Source: Candidatus Hydrogenedentota bacterium
GTDB lineage: Bacteria > Hydrogenedentota > Hydrogenedentia > Hydrogenedentales > SLHB01
NCBI GenBank assembly: GCA_013359265.1
Contig: JABWCD010000031.1
Location: 1 to 62,148 of the forward strand
DNA: 62,148 nt
Direction of reading: 5' to 3'
Part shown: one piece after another, positions 18,471-26,709 of the stretch
Layout of the letters: the number at the start of each line of letters is the position of its first letter
Position numbering within the stretch: position 1 is the first letter of the stretch
Notes under the pieces: model-generated
Databases searched by the model: none
What the model was told of the DNA's origin: nothing
Seen by the model: the letters and a program-made list of their open reading frames with translations, nothing else
Position numbers and translations under genes: made by a program

Positions 18471-20912
18471 TCAGGGATGGTGGTCGGCCTTTTCTGACGC
18501 ACGTCTCCGTGTCGCCGTGCCCCGCAACAGCCGGATCGAAACCGTGCTGAACGCGAGGAACGTCGCCGCTGAAACCCAGAACCCGATTCGAAAGCTCAAC
18601 GGATCGTAATAAAACGTGACCTTGTGTATCCCCGCGCTGACACGTACTCCGCGAAACAACGAATAGACCGGAAACACGTCAACGTCGTTGCCGTCGACGA
18701 TCGCTTTCCACCCGGGATAGTACTGATCGGTAAGCACCAGTATTGCGGACGACTTCGCGTCAACTTCCGCCGTAACCGTATTCGGCGTGCGGCTGACCAG
18801 CCTCGCCTCGCCGGGATCGCCCTCGGATTGCGAATCAATTGGATGCGGCAACGGCGATTCCAATAGAGCGAGCCGCGACGGATCGAATCCTTCCTCGTTC
18901 ATGACGGTGAACATGGAATCAAGGTCATCCATGACGCGCGCTTCCCCAACCAGCTTCACTCGAGGCCACGCGGAGGGCGGCATCACCACACGGCAGCCGT
19001 CGATCTCAACGCCGCCGCCGAACCGATCCTGACCGCGTTGCGGCGGGACCGACGCCCCGTCAGGACTAATAACGCAGCGAATGGAAAACGCATCGAACAT
19101 GTTTCCAAGCAAGTTGCACGACGCGTAGAAACGGTTCAATCGTATGGGATACAGACCCTCGTGACCCAACAGGTCTTCCACGCCGTAGGTCTGCAGCAAT
19201 CCCCGCGGCAAGAAAGGACGCAGTGCATGCGTGTCGTCGTCAAGCGTCAGCACGCGCCCCTCGAGATTCTTCTCCCGCAGTTGCGCGATCAGGTCCGGCA
19301 CAAACTCGACCTTGTCGCGCGGGCACGTGGGGTGAATTCCGCTGCCGATGCGGAGCAGGTCTACAGTGCAAAGGATCAAGACCGTCAAGAATGCGGCCAC
19401 GCGCGCGCGAGCGAAGCACGACGCCACGAGCGCCGCAATCGCACCCAACGACGTCAGACACAAGTACACGATCTGGTCGTCGAGGTGCGCTGCCGTTTCC
19501 GGCAGCGCACCCTGGCGAATATCGAGCGTCGCAACGATTGCCACAATGACAATGGCTATTTGGCACGCAATGGGCAAAGCCAGTTCGCGAAACCGGTGTG
19601 TCGTCGCGAACCACGTCTGGATGGACCCGCAAGCGATCCAAATCATTCCGAATAGCGCGAACGGGAAGTACCACGCATGCAGCACAAGATGCGTCAGCGG
19701 CAAGCGGCCGAGGAATGCGAATGACTGTGGGCGAAACGCCAAGATTAGCATCACGGCGGAAACGGCGGCCAGGCCCACCAATCGGGCGCTCAGGTACGCG
19801 CCGCGCCGGCGCCCGAATACGCTCGATGCGCAAATCGAAAACCCGAGCCACACAATCCAGCCGGGATAGTACATGGCCGTCCAATTTGAATTGTCGAAGG
19901 CCCTGGCCGCGCCGGCGGCGCCGTCCGATATTCCGTAGAACTCCGGGACCCACATGCACACGAGTGCTCCCGCGTTCGACAGCATCGGTGCGTCATGCGT
20001 TGCGCGCTCGGCCAACGTCGAACTGTTCGCCAGATACTCCACAAGCGGCAGCAACTGAACGCTCGCCGCCAGGAGCGCCGCAATCCATGCCGATAAGGCA
20101 AGGACCGCCAGTTTGAGCGCGGCGACGGGCGCCGTCCCATAGCGATAAATGACACGAACCAGAAAGTACAATCCGGTCCCCAATCCCATCGTGAAAGCCG
20201 TCTCCGGATGTCCCGCAAGCAACATGAGCGCGCCGGACAATGCGATCAACGAAAAACCGCGTTTGCGATGTCCCGCGATCAGCAACTCGGCGCCGCAGTA
20301 CTGGAGCGGTAACCAGATCAGGGTGTCGGCCGGCGACCAAAAAAGCCAAAGCATTCGCATGGGCGCCAGCATCCAGCAGATCGAAAGCAGGAGTGACCCG
20401 CCCACGCGCAGCCCCAACGCGCGACCGCAGTAATACGCCGTCAACGCGGCCAGCCACACCTTGAGGATGATGTTGATGGTTCCCGCGACGTGAACGTTCA
20501 GAAATGCAAAGAGCATTCGGGGTGGATAGAAAAACGCGCTCTGTCCGTTGCCGAGAAGCGGGACGCCGGTCAATTGGTAGGGATTCCACAGCGGCCATTC
20601 GCCATGAGACCAGGCCTCCTGCGCGATGCTGTACCACGGAACCCAGGTCAGCATGTATTCGAAGGACGGATAGTACTTTGCGTGCGGAAACGCGTCCGGA
20701 CCGCCATAGTGATTCCACGGCGCGTACTCGTACAGCTTGTAACCGGGCGCAATAACATGGCCGTACGCGAAGACGTATGGAAATAGAATTGGCAGTACGA
20801 GCAAACACACGAACGTCGGAAGCAATAGCTCCCGAAATCGGAAAGGCCGGCCGGCCGTTCCAGGCGTTTTATCCACGCTTCTTGCGGATTCCACCCATGC
20901 CTCGGCTCGCAC
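18471..20912 (-). CDS. YfhO-like multi-pass membrane protein
   Basis: About 813 residues. It has some 12 or more hydrophobic segments over residues 28-530, with the luminal loop typical of the YfhO/GT-C-like group (GEWPLWNPYQLTGVPLLGNGQSAFFYPPRML). A soluble C-terminal region ends in TDQYYPGWKAIVDGNDVDVFPVYSLFRGV and a last membrane segment. YfhO proteins are linked to glycosylation of cell-envelope polymers. The start at 20912 is the first in frame and overlaps the RAYT fragment on the other strand; a later start is possible. Confidence 0.85.
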   Translation of the reverse strand: MRAEAWVESARSVDKTPGTAGRPFRFRELLLPTFVCLLVLPILFPYVFAYGHVIAPGYKLYEYAPWNHYGGPDAFPHAKYYPSFEYMLTWVPWYSIAQEAWSHGEWPLWNPYQLTGVPLLGNGQSAFFYPPRMLFAFLNVHVAGTINIILKVWLAALTAYYCGRALGLRVGGSLLLSICWMLAPMRMLWLFWSPADTLIWLPLQYCGAELLIAGHRKRGFSLIALSGALMLLAGHPETAFTMGLGTGLYFLVRVIYRYGTAPVAALKLAVLALSAWIAALLAASVQLLPLVEYLANSSTLAERATHDAPMLSNAGALVCMWVPEFYGISDGAAGAARAFDNSNWTAMYYPGWIVWLGFSICASSVFGRRRGAYLSARLVGLAAVSAVMLILAFRPQSFAFLGRLPLTHLVLHAWYFPFALFGMIWIACGSIQTWFATTHRFRELALPIACQIAIVIVAIVATLDIRQGALPETAAHLDDQIVYLCLTSLGAIAALVASCFARARVAAFLTVLILCTVDLLRIGSGIHPTCPRDKVEFVPDLIAQLREKNLEGRVLTLDDDTHALRPFLPRGLLQTYGVEDLLGHEGLYPIRLNRFYASCNLLGNMFDAFSIRCVISPDGASVPPQRGQDRFGGGVEIDGCRVVMPPSAWPRVKLVGEARVMDDLDSMFTVMNEEGFDPSRLALLESPLPHPIDSQSEGDPGEARLVSRTPNTVTAEVDAKSSAILVLTDQYYPGWKAIVDGNDVDVFPVYSLFRGVRVSAGIHKVTFYYDPLSFRIGFWVSAATFLAFSTVSIRLLRGTATRRRASEKADHHP

Positions 20913-20970
20913 GATTCGTCATTCCCGGCTGTACCCACGACAGTACCCAACGCGGCAATGACCCGCAAGC
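20897..20970 (+). pseudogene. Remnant of a REP-associated tyrosine transposase (RAYT)
   Basis: From the ATG at 20897 the frame reads MPRLARFVIPGCTHDSTQRG followed by Asn. This matches the conserved start of Y1/RAYT transposases (MPRxARxxxPGxxHHxTQRGN). After this the frame turns to low-information sequence and no HUH or catalytic Tyr region follows, so only the N-terminal stub remains. REP-like palindromes in the window (3396, 23335-23360, 27250-27290) fit former activity of such an enzyme. Confidence 0.55.
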
Positions 20971-21379
20971 CGGCGCACGGCCTCCGCGCCCGCCACTGGC
21001 AATTCGTGCGGCGATGGCCGGCATGTCTCCGACGATGGCATGCATGAGCGCCGCAGTGCTGTCGCCGCCTCGGACCGCGGCGCGAAGGGCTGAACAATGG
21101 TCTGCGATTGGCGCCTGCGCCCCGAGCAAAACGCGTCAGCTTGCGCCGCGCGCCGGTTCGGTGCACGATGATCGTCTCTGCTGCGAGGATCGGCTGGGTG
21201 GGCAGCGGTACGACATTGGACGGTAGTTTCTGGGAGCGTCCCGCGGCGCGTGATCGCGCCCGTGGCGACCCGAGTCTTCATAAGAGATGATTTCCCGCAG
21301 CGTGACAACATCCTGGAGGGGCCACAATTCAACACATGCATATCTCGTGTCGCAGACTACCCTACGTTGAAGTGATGCA
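20971..21379. other. Intergenic, no supported gene
   Basis: About 400 bases between the RAYT stub and the next gene. The open frames on both strands are short, overlapping and of unlikely composition (Ala/Arg-rich). I see no promoter, hairpin or repeat that I would call. Confidence 0.5.
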
Positions 21380-21904
21380 ATGAGCAGGACCATCACGGTC
21401 AACCGCGCGCCCGTTCTCACGCTCTGGGCCGCAGTCGTCGCCGAGCGCATAGGTTACGAGTGGGACGAAGCGCTCTCACTCGGGAAAGCGGTTGCTGGGC
21501 TCACGGCGCAGAGCAAGGGGCAGCATCTTGGTATCTACGCCAAGTCGGACGACGCAGAGAAAGCCGCCAAGAAGAAACGTCTGGGCGAGCACCAATTCGT
21601 CGAGCTATGCGGTCGCAACGTACCCGCACGCCGCACGAAGGACGGAATGCGCGCGATGAGCGGAGCCGACGAAGTTGACTCCGAAAGCGTACAGCGGTAC
21701 GTCATCAAATCGTTCGGTGACAATCTCGAGGCCGTCGTTGCCGCTATGCGCAAACTTGCGAGCGCGCACACGAAAGACGATCTGCAGCAAAAGGCGTTCG
21801 GACTCTACGAGCAGTTCAGGCCCGCGGTAGATTACGGTGTGCGGGGCTGGGGTCAAAAAGGCAAGCTAGACATAGACAAGATTGCGCGGTTGCGCCCGGG
21901 TTAA
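21380..21904 (+). CDS. Conserved protein of unknown function
   Basis: About 174 residues, no signal peptide or membrane segment. It starts TITVNRAPVLTLWAAVVAER and continues with ALSLGKAVAGLTAQSKGQHLG. I recall this opening from hypothetical proteins in many soil bacteria, but I cannot name a characterised domain. It is rich in Lys and Ala, predicted mostly helical, with a Gly-rich end (YGVRGWGQKGKLD). It is probably a cytosolic DNA- or protein-binding factor; that is a guess. It lies 32 bases before the next gene on the same strand. Confidence 0.75.
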   Translation: MSRTITVNRAPVLTLWAAVVAERIGYEWDEALSLGKAVAGLTAQSKGQHLGIYAKSDDAEKAAKKKRLGEHQFVELCGRNVPARRTKDGMRAMSGADEVDSESVQRYVIKSFGDNLEAVVAAMRKLASAHTKDDLQQKAFGLYEQFRPAVDYGVRGWGQKGKLDIDKIARLRPG

Positions 21905-21936
21905 GACGCCCACGCCTCCAAGAAAGGGTTCCCATT

Positions 21937-23298
21937 ATGCCGCGATTGAGGATTGCGCTTACGATGGTTGTCATTGCCGCGGTGTCAGCATTCGGCCAAG
22001 AGGAGCAAAGCCGCCCCACGACTCATCTCGTCAGCGCCATCGATGTGCAGAATTTCGGCGCAGAGACGGTCCGAATCGGTGACCTGAATTGCGATGGCGC
22101 TCCGGATTTGCTGTTCGTGCAAAACGCCTACGGTCCCCGAACCGTCACGTGCCTGACGGCGACGACCGTTATGGGCGAGGTTTTGTGGCAGACAGGAGAT
22201 CCATCCGCCGAAAACGGAACTGCCTACTGCGACTTGCCCGTCCAAATCTACGACTGGGATTACGACGGAAGAAACGAAGTCTTGTACGTGCGCCAAGCCG
22301 TGTACGCGGAACCACCCTACGATGGCAAGAGCGTGCGCGAACGCGCTTCCCGGTACGAAGGCAACGCAACGCTCGTTATCCTCGAAGGGCAGACGGGAAA
22401 AGAGAAGGGCACGCTCCCGCTACCCGCGCCCGCCGACGACACCATCCTCTTCGCTGACCTGACGGGGCGCGGTCGGCGCGAGGACCTCGTGGTCAAAGAT
22501 CGCTACTGGAACATGTGGGGCGTCGCGCATGACGGAAAAGTTCTCTGGCATTGGGAGGGGTCTACCGGGCACTTTCCGGCCATTGCGGACGTAGATGACG
22601 ATGGGAAAGACGAAGTGTTCGCCGGATTCGCGCTCATTGACCACGACGGCAAAGTGCTGTTCACGAAAGACCCCAAGGGCGCCCATCAGGACGCCGCATG
22701 GATCGAACGCGCGCCCGATGGCAAGTGGCGGCTCCTCTTCGGGAATGGCGGCATCCATTGCCTGGCCGTGGACGGCACGGAGGTTTGGAGTCACCCGATC
22801 GGCGAGGGGCAGCACGTCATCGCGGGCAAATTCCGCAAAGAATCTCCACTCGATATCGTCGTGGTGGATAGAACGCCACTGCCCACCCATCAACGCGACG
22901 AGCACGCTTTTGCGATCCTCTACCTCTACGACCTCGACGGCAATGAAGTGTGGAAGCGCCAACAGCCCTCCGGCGCATGGGCCATCGCAACGGTCCCCGT
23001 CAATTGGTTCGGCCCGGGCGCGCCCATCGGATTCATGGTCTATGGGCACGGACCGGGCCGGCCCGCCGTCGTCTGTGACGGCAAAGGGGAGGTCGTCGAC
23101 ACCCTGCCGATGGTCTGCACGCCGAATCGGACGGATGAAGATCGTAAGAGCAACTTTTACGGATTCGCCGCCGACGTCTGGGGCGACGCCCGCGACGAGG
23201 TCATCCTCTTCGGTGCGAAAGGCGCCTGCATCTACGCCAACGCACGCCCCGTCGAGATCCCTAGCTTGTACAACGAAACGCTCTATCCCGGCATGTAG
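21937..23298 (+). CDS. Secreted beta-propeller protein (FG-GAP / rhamnogalacturonan-lyase-like)
   Basis: About 453 residues with a signal peptide (RIALTMVVIAAVSAFG). Repeated calcium-loop motifs of the FG-GAP type appear: DLNCDGAPDLLF, DWDYDGRNEVLY, DVDDDGKDEVFAG, DVWGDARDEVILF. The stretch DRYWNMWGVAHDGKVLWHWE and GHFPAIADVDDDGKDE resembles the propeller of family 11 rhamnogalacturonan lyases, though I cannot confirm catalytic residues. It is likely exported and sugar- or pectin-related. AAAGGG precedes the ATG. Confidence 0.8.
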   Translation: MPRLRIALTMVVIAAVSAFGQEEQSRPTTHLVSAIDVQNFGAETVRIGDLNCDGAPDLLFVQNAYGPRTVTCLTATTVMGEVLWQTGDPSAENGTAYCDLPVQIYDWDYDGRNEVLYVRQAVYAEPPYDGKSVRERASRYEGNATLVILEGQTGKEKGTLPLPAPADDTILFADLTGRGRREDLVVKDRYWNMWGVAHDGKVLWHWEGSTGHFPAIADVDDDGKDEVFAGFALIDHDGKVLFTKDPKGAHQDAAWIERAPDGKWRLLFGNGGIHCLAVDGTEVWSHPIGEGQHVIAGKFRKESPLDIVVVDRTPLPTHQRDEHAFAILYLYDLDGNEVWKRQQPSGAWAIATVPVNWFGPGAPIGFMVYGHGPGRPAVVCDGKGEVVDTLPMVCTPNRTDEDRKSNFYGFAADVWGDARDEVILFGAKGACIYANARPVEIPSLYNETLYPGM

Positions 23299-23603
23299 CG
23301 GTGCGGTCAACCCGCCGTCCGAACGCGGCACCCATTAAATAGGGACAGCCATCTGTTATAGTCCCTATCTATCATTTAGACATGGAGAAAGGCCGAAGGT
23401 CTACGTTCGTAGCTTATGTGCGAGAATGCATGACGCGAGTCTTGCCCGGCACGGAAACCGGGCGCTACGGGACTATTCGCCACGGCCCGGAAGACAACGT
23501 TTCAGCATGCAGGTGCTGTAATGTTGCGGAACTCGCAAAACGGAACGGACGTGCGCGCTGCGGTCTGGTACACTGTCGCACACAAAAAAAGGAGACTCTC
23601 CGA
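23299..23603. other. Intergenic with a REP-like fragment
   Basis: This stretch has AAATAGGGACAG near 23337 and AGGGAC paired with GTCCCT around 23341-23368. Related words occur at 23725-23745 and 27253-27285. A frame from 23382 runs in phase into the 23604 ORF, but it lacks a start signal and has unlikely composition (many Arg and Cys), so I treat only the downstream part as a gene. Confidence 0.5.
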
Positions 23604-23702
23604 ATGAAGCACGCCAAAGGCATCACAAAATCCAAACCCGCGCCCGCATTCACACCCGTACCGCCGAAGACACTTATACCGAAGAAGCTTCGCCCGCAGT
23701 AG
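23604..23702 (+). CDS. Candidate 32-residue Lys/Pro-rich small protein
   Basis: The ATG at 23604 has a strong Shine-Dalgarno site AAAAGGAG ending about nine bases upstream. The protein starts MKHAKGITKSK, then has a Pro-rich centre (FTPVPPKT) and a basic tail (IPKKLRPQ). It has exactly the length of the ORF at 18337 and matches it at M/V-K-H, I7, S/T8, K/Q9, S/T10 and K11. No signal or membrane segment. Function unknown; a small nucleic-acid- or ribosome-binding peptide would fit the charge. Confidence 0.5.
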   Translation: MKHAKGITKSKPAPAFTPVPPKTLIPKKLRPQ

Positions 23703-23760
23703 GATCGTTTGCGATTAATTTAATAGGCGACTGTCCCCATTTAGATAAAGGAGAAATGGT

Positions 23761-23886
23761 ATGTGCGACCGAATCAATAACTTCGGAATGTTTCTCGACG
23801 ATCTGGGTGTGTTCAATATCCCGGTGGTCGGATTCATCGTCGAGCAAATCCTCGATCTTTTCTGGGCCATCTTTGGCTGCGGATGA
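23761..23886 (+). CDS. Candidate 41-residue hydrophobic small protein
   Basis: The ATG at 23761 lies seven bases after a full AAAGGAG site. The frame gives 41 residues, MCDRINNFGMF and then a largely hydrophobic run (VFNIPVVGFIVEQILDLFWA) ending IFGCG. One membrane-associated helix is likely. A competing ATG at 23756 opens a Ser-rich frame that looks like noise. It follows the 32-residue ORF by 58 bases on the same strand. Confidence 0.5.
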   Translation: MCDRINNFGMFLDDLGVFNIPVVGFIVEQILDLFWAIFGCG

Positions 23887-24101
23887 CGCTGTTTTCGTCC
23901 GTAAACAACATGAACTGTGGAAAGGCTGGCGGCCGTAGAGCCATTCACTCCCGCTGTTTATACCCGAATCCTGTTGTTGAGCGCGTGACGTAGTCAACTC
24001 AACGGTAGGGCAGCGCGCACGTCAGAATCGGCTTACAGGAATTGGGTGCACACGCTGACATTCAATCGCCCGCGTGGGCTGTAGCATGTCTGTCGTAGTC
24101 T

Positions 24102-24156
24102 GCACGCCGATCGTATCAAGGCCTGGAGCGGGCGTTGTTTTTTGCGATTGGCGTGC
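24102..24156. terminator. Hairpin outside the left end of the mini-element
   Basis: GCACGCCGATCG pairs with CGATTGGCGTGC (11 of 12) around a 31-base loop. It lies just beyond the left repeat of the tRNA end. Before integration this would have been directly downstream of the tRNA gene, so it may be the displaced tRNA terminator. A run of six T on the plus strand lies in the loop, not after the stem. Confidence 0.4.
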
Positions 24157-24183
24157 GGTTCCATTTCACGCCAGGAAGTATGA

Positions 24184-24209
24184 TGGTGGGCCCGGTAGGA
24201 CTCGAACCT
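24184..24209. other. Left attachment site (displaced tRNA 3' end)
   Basis: It is identical over 26 bases to 27321-27346. Similarity to the tRNA continues weakly for 23 more bases (16 of 23 match, including ATGAGTCAC of the anticodon region) and then stops. The 5' half of the tRNA is absent, so this copy cannot be functional. Confidence 0.8.
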
Positions 24210-24435
24210 GCTGCCACGAGATCATGAGTCACTCGCCATCGTGTCAGAACGACTTGGGGACAATACCTTAGAGAATCCTGATTCCGGGCGTTGCAGTAAC
24301 GGTTGCAGTGACACCCCAGATTCGTCACAGCAAGCGGACCTCGACGCACTCGATACGGCACTGCGGAACCTGAACGAAGGCGAACGGGCGGCGTTGGTGC
24401 GGTTGCTGACTGACGGCGACGATGTGACGACATGA
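24199..24435 (+). pseudogene. Possible C-terminal tail of a lost integrase
   Basis: An open frame runs from inside the left attachment site to a TGA at 24433-24435. A GTG at 24241 could start it, but no ribosome binding site is seen. The tail reads ADLDALDTALRNLNEGERAA and then LVRLLTDGDD, a short amphipathic helix pair after a Ser/Cys-rich linker. Tyrosine integrases of Planctomycetota elements often carry such tails, and an integrase gene would be expected next to the attachment site. The catalytic domain is missing. It could equally be a free small protein. Confidence 0.35.
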
Positions 24436-24662
24436 ACCCGCCAACGGATAAGCTTGAAATGCCTTCTGTTGCCGCGTGCCCACATCTTAGTCGCGTCTCC
24501 GCACTTCTACCAGAGAGTTTGGCGCACCAGTTCGGGGAGAGGGGGGGGAAATGCGTTCTGAGAGCGTCCATACCCCACCCCTCACAAAATGCGGTGCTCT
24601 GGAAGAAGTGCATTCTGTACTATATATATAATATTATTGCTTGCAGCACTACGTGAATTAGG

Positions 24663-25499
24663 CTACGCCTTCTCCTTCCTGCGCAATGCCATGCTAGCTC
24701 CAACAGTCAGAACGAGAAGTCCGCACGCCTGCAATCCGACGTAGGGCCAAAGGATGGTCTTTGCTGGATACTTCCAAAACAGTGCAGGGGACGTTTCCAT
24801 CTCGGCTGGCTCAGGGGACCGCGCAAGCGGTAGTTGATCTGCCGCGACCTGCGCTTCACTCAGTTTGCTCTCGATTTCTGTCAATCGCTTGTCTGCGTAT
24901 TCCTGTGGCACAAGCGGCCCGAAGAATTCAACGAACCCTTTCTCCTGCGCCTCCAGTTCCTCCACACTTGATGCCTCGTCCCAAAAAGGAAAGTCGGACA
25001 GAACGCCATCTCTTAGACCTGATGGTAGTAGTCGTGCATAACTGGAGAGCCACGATTCCGCTTTGGTCCCCCTGCGCCGGTCACCGGGTACTTCATCACG
25101 CCGCCCCAGTATCGAAGTAACGACCTCTTGAGTTATCTCACCAGTCTTCGGTAGCGGCTTCCGAACTTGAGCGGTTCTCATAGGTAGTATTGCTGGAGGT
25201 GCTGAATTGGTACTTATCGAAGCGTCGTCTTCCGGACGGATACTTTCGATTAGCGCACTATCTGCACTGGCAAGCGCGTCCGCTAACCTCGTTCCTGCTT
25301 TCAGTTCATTGGACAACTTCGACACACGAGTCTTGCGGAATTGAAGCACCGCAATCTCGTTCGTCAGACTCGTATATTCGGCGTGTGCAACCGCCCATTT
25401 CGTGTGCGCAGGACTTTCATGCGTTGACCACGGCAGGAACAGGGTTAGGGAGACGAGCGCGGAGCCGCAAACTACTGCCACTCTTTGCGCCAGATTCAC
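24663..25499 (-). CDS. Two-TM protein of unknown function in the element
   Basis: About 278 residues from a GTG at 25499. This start has GGAGGA nine bases upstream, and GTGA overlaps the upstream gene's stop; the ATG at 25541 would overlap that gene by 46 bases. There is an N-terminal membrane segment (VAVVCGSALVSLTLFLPW) and a C-terminal one (LQACGLLVLTVGASMAL followed by RRKEKA). Between them is a charged, partly coiled-coil region of about 220 residues. The layout would suit an envelope-spanning or lysis-type protein, but I recognise no family. Confidence 0.75.
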   Translation of the reverse strand: MNLAQRVAVVCGSALVSLTLFLPWSTHESPAHTKWAVAHAEYTSLTNEIAVLQFRKTRVSKLSNELKAGTRLADALASADSALIESIRPEDDASISTNSAPPAILPMRTAQVRKPLPKTGEITQEVVTSILGRRDEVPGDRRRGTKAESWLSSYARLLPSGLRDGVLSDFPFWDEASSVEELEAQEKGFVEFFGPLVPQEYADKRLTEIESKLSEAQVAADQLPLARSPEPAEMETSPALFWKYPAKTILWPYVGLQACGLLVLTVGASMALRRKEKA

Positions 25500-26023
25500 G
25501 CGGGGACTTCCTCCGATTTCAACGCGGCCTGCATTCCACATGCCCCGGAGGTCTCGGAGTCCACGACTTGCAGGAAAGGCAAGATATTGGGGTTGCTGTT
25601 CGTATTCATCTCGGCGGCAAGGCGGCGGATGTGTTCTATGTTCGAGTGCGGCGCATCGACGGCGATTTGTTTTGTGACCGGATACCCGAAACGGCTCAAG
25701 ACCGATTCGGCGGCGCGGAATTGCATCTGCGCGGCCATTGACCCGCCTAGCTGTCCGTCCAGCACTTGCCCGACAACTTCGACGGCTCGCGGTAGCAAAT
25801 CGGCAAGTTGCGCACCGATGTTACGTGCGGTCGCGTCGCGGCTGTCCATCAATTCTTGAAGATACGCGCGTCCCAAGGGCGAGTTACGGATGCTCGATGC
25901 GTGGCGCGTTGTGATTCCCAATTCGCGGGCTGCGTCGCACTGGCGCGCGCCTAGGGCAATTTTGCGAAGCAATTCCTTGTGCTTTTCGGTCAGCGCGGCG
26001 GGCGCGTACTGTTGGGTCCGCAT
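25496..26023 (-). CDS. Terminase-small-subunit-like DNA-binding protein
   Basis: About 175 residues. The N-terminal part has a helix-turn-helix (LLRKIALGARQCDAARELGI, then TTRHASSIRNSPLGRAYLQE) of the type seen in phage small terminases. A long helical region follows (IGAQLADLLPRAVEVVGQVL) with MQFRAAESVLSRFGYPV, which matches the pattern of HTH/TerS-like proteins annotated in phages. AGGAAG lies before the ATG. If it is TerS, the element could redirect a helper phage's packaging. No large terminase is present. A plain regulator is the alternative. Confidence 0.6.
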   Translation of the reverse strand: MRTQQYAPAALTEKHKELLRKIALGARQCDAARELGITTRHASSIRNSPLGRAYLQELMDSRDATARNIGAQLADLLPRAVEVVGQVLDGQLGGSMAAQMQFRAAESVLSRFGYPVTKQIAVDAPHSNIEHIRRLAAEMNTNSNPNILPFLQVVDSETSGACGMQAALKSEEVPA

Positions 26024-26164
26024 TTTCGCTTCCTTTCTCCCCCAATCAGGGCCGTTTCATGGTATCATAGGTCAGTCATTCCCGGCTACGCCGACCGGCC
26101 GAAAACCGCAACTGTGGCGGCTGCCGGGCTTCCTCTCACACGGGCATCCTACGGAGGTGCATCA

Positions 26165-26515
26165 ATGCCTACTAGTCCGTTCGATACTCCTATTACCTAT
26201 GAAGCGTTGCTCGACGTATTGAGACATGAATCGCCGTTCAGCAGCAGACCTAACCCTCTGACGCCAGAAATGTACATGGCACCGTTAATCAACGGACGGG
26301 ATATTCCGAAGTATATGCCCATCGAGCAAATCTATGCTGAGGCAAAGATTAGCGACCGCAAGAGACGCAAGGCGTTCAAGTCGGCACTCCAACGCCGAAA
26401 GATCGCAACGAAGATTGATTTTCGCGTTGACCGAACGACCCCGACAAAGCCACGCACGCTTTACGCGCGTGAATCCGCTCTTCAACTAGCTGGCCGATAC
26501 TCGGACAAACTGTGA
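26165..26515 (+). CDS. Small protein of unknown function
   Basis: About 116 residues. The ATG at 26165 follows GGAGGTG by seven bases, a strong site; an upstream extension in frame to 25979 would overlap the divergent gene. The protein has a polar start and a basic helical end (SDRKRRKAFKSALQRRKIAT), which suggests nucleic-acid binding. It is divergent from the TerS-like gene across about 140 bases that must hold both promoters; I can only see a -10-like TATGAT for the leftward side. Confidence 0.65.
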   Translation: MPTSPFDTPITYEALLDVLRHESPFSSRPNPLTPEMYMAPLINGRDIPKYMPIEQIYAEAKISDRKRRKAFKSALQRRKIATKIDFRVDRTTPTKPRTLYARESALQLAGRYSDKL

Positions 26516-26709
26516 ATCGTATCTTGCCCGTTTCCCGAAATGAACAAGCACACAGGTCAATTCCATTCAGTGCCTTACGCAAGTAGGCGCAACGAAGTAG
26601 TTTGCGTCACGTCCCTTCCGGTCATCTGTAGCCCGCCGGGGTAAATCTGGGATACGCAGGTAACATTCCAACTGCCTCGCTCTAATGCGCGGTAGAAAGG
26701 ATGGCGAAA

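Noticed and set aside
20971-21379. Several overlapping Ala/Arg-rich frames on both strands
   Set aside because: They are mutual shadows in GC-rich non-coding DNA after the RAYT stub.
24432-24656. 74-residue frame overlapping the integrase-tail frame as ATGA
   Set aside because: No ribosome binding site, unlikely composition, and it runs through an AT-rich stretch. Not enough to call a gene.
26540-26644. 34-residue frame MNKHTGQFHS... inside the mini-element
   Set aside because: No Shine-Dalgarno site and no similarity to anything I know.
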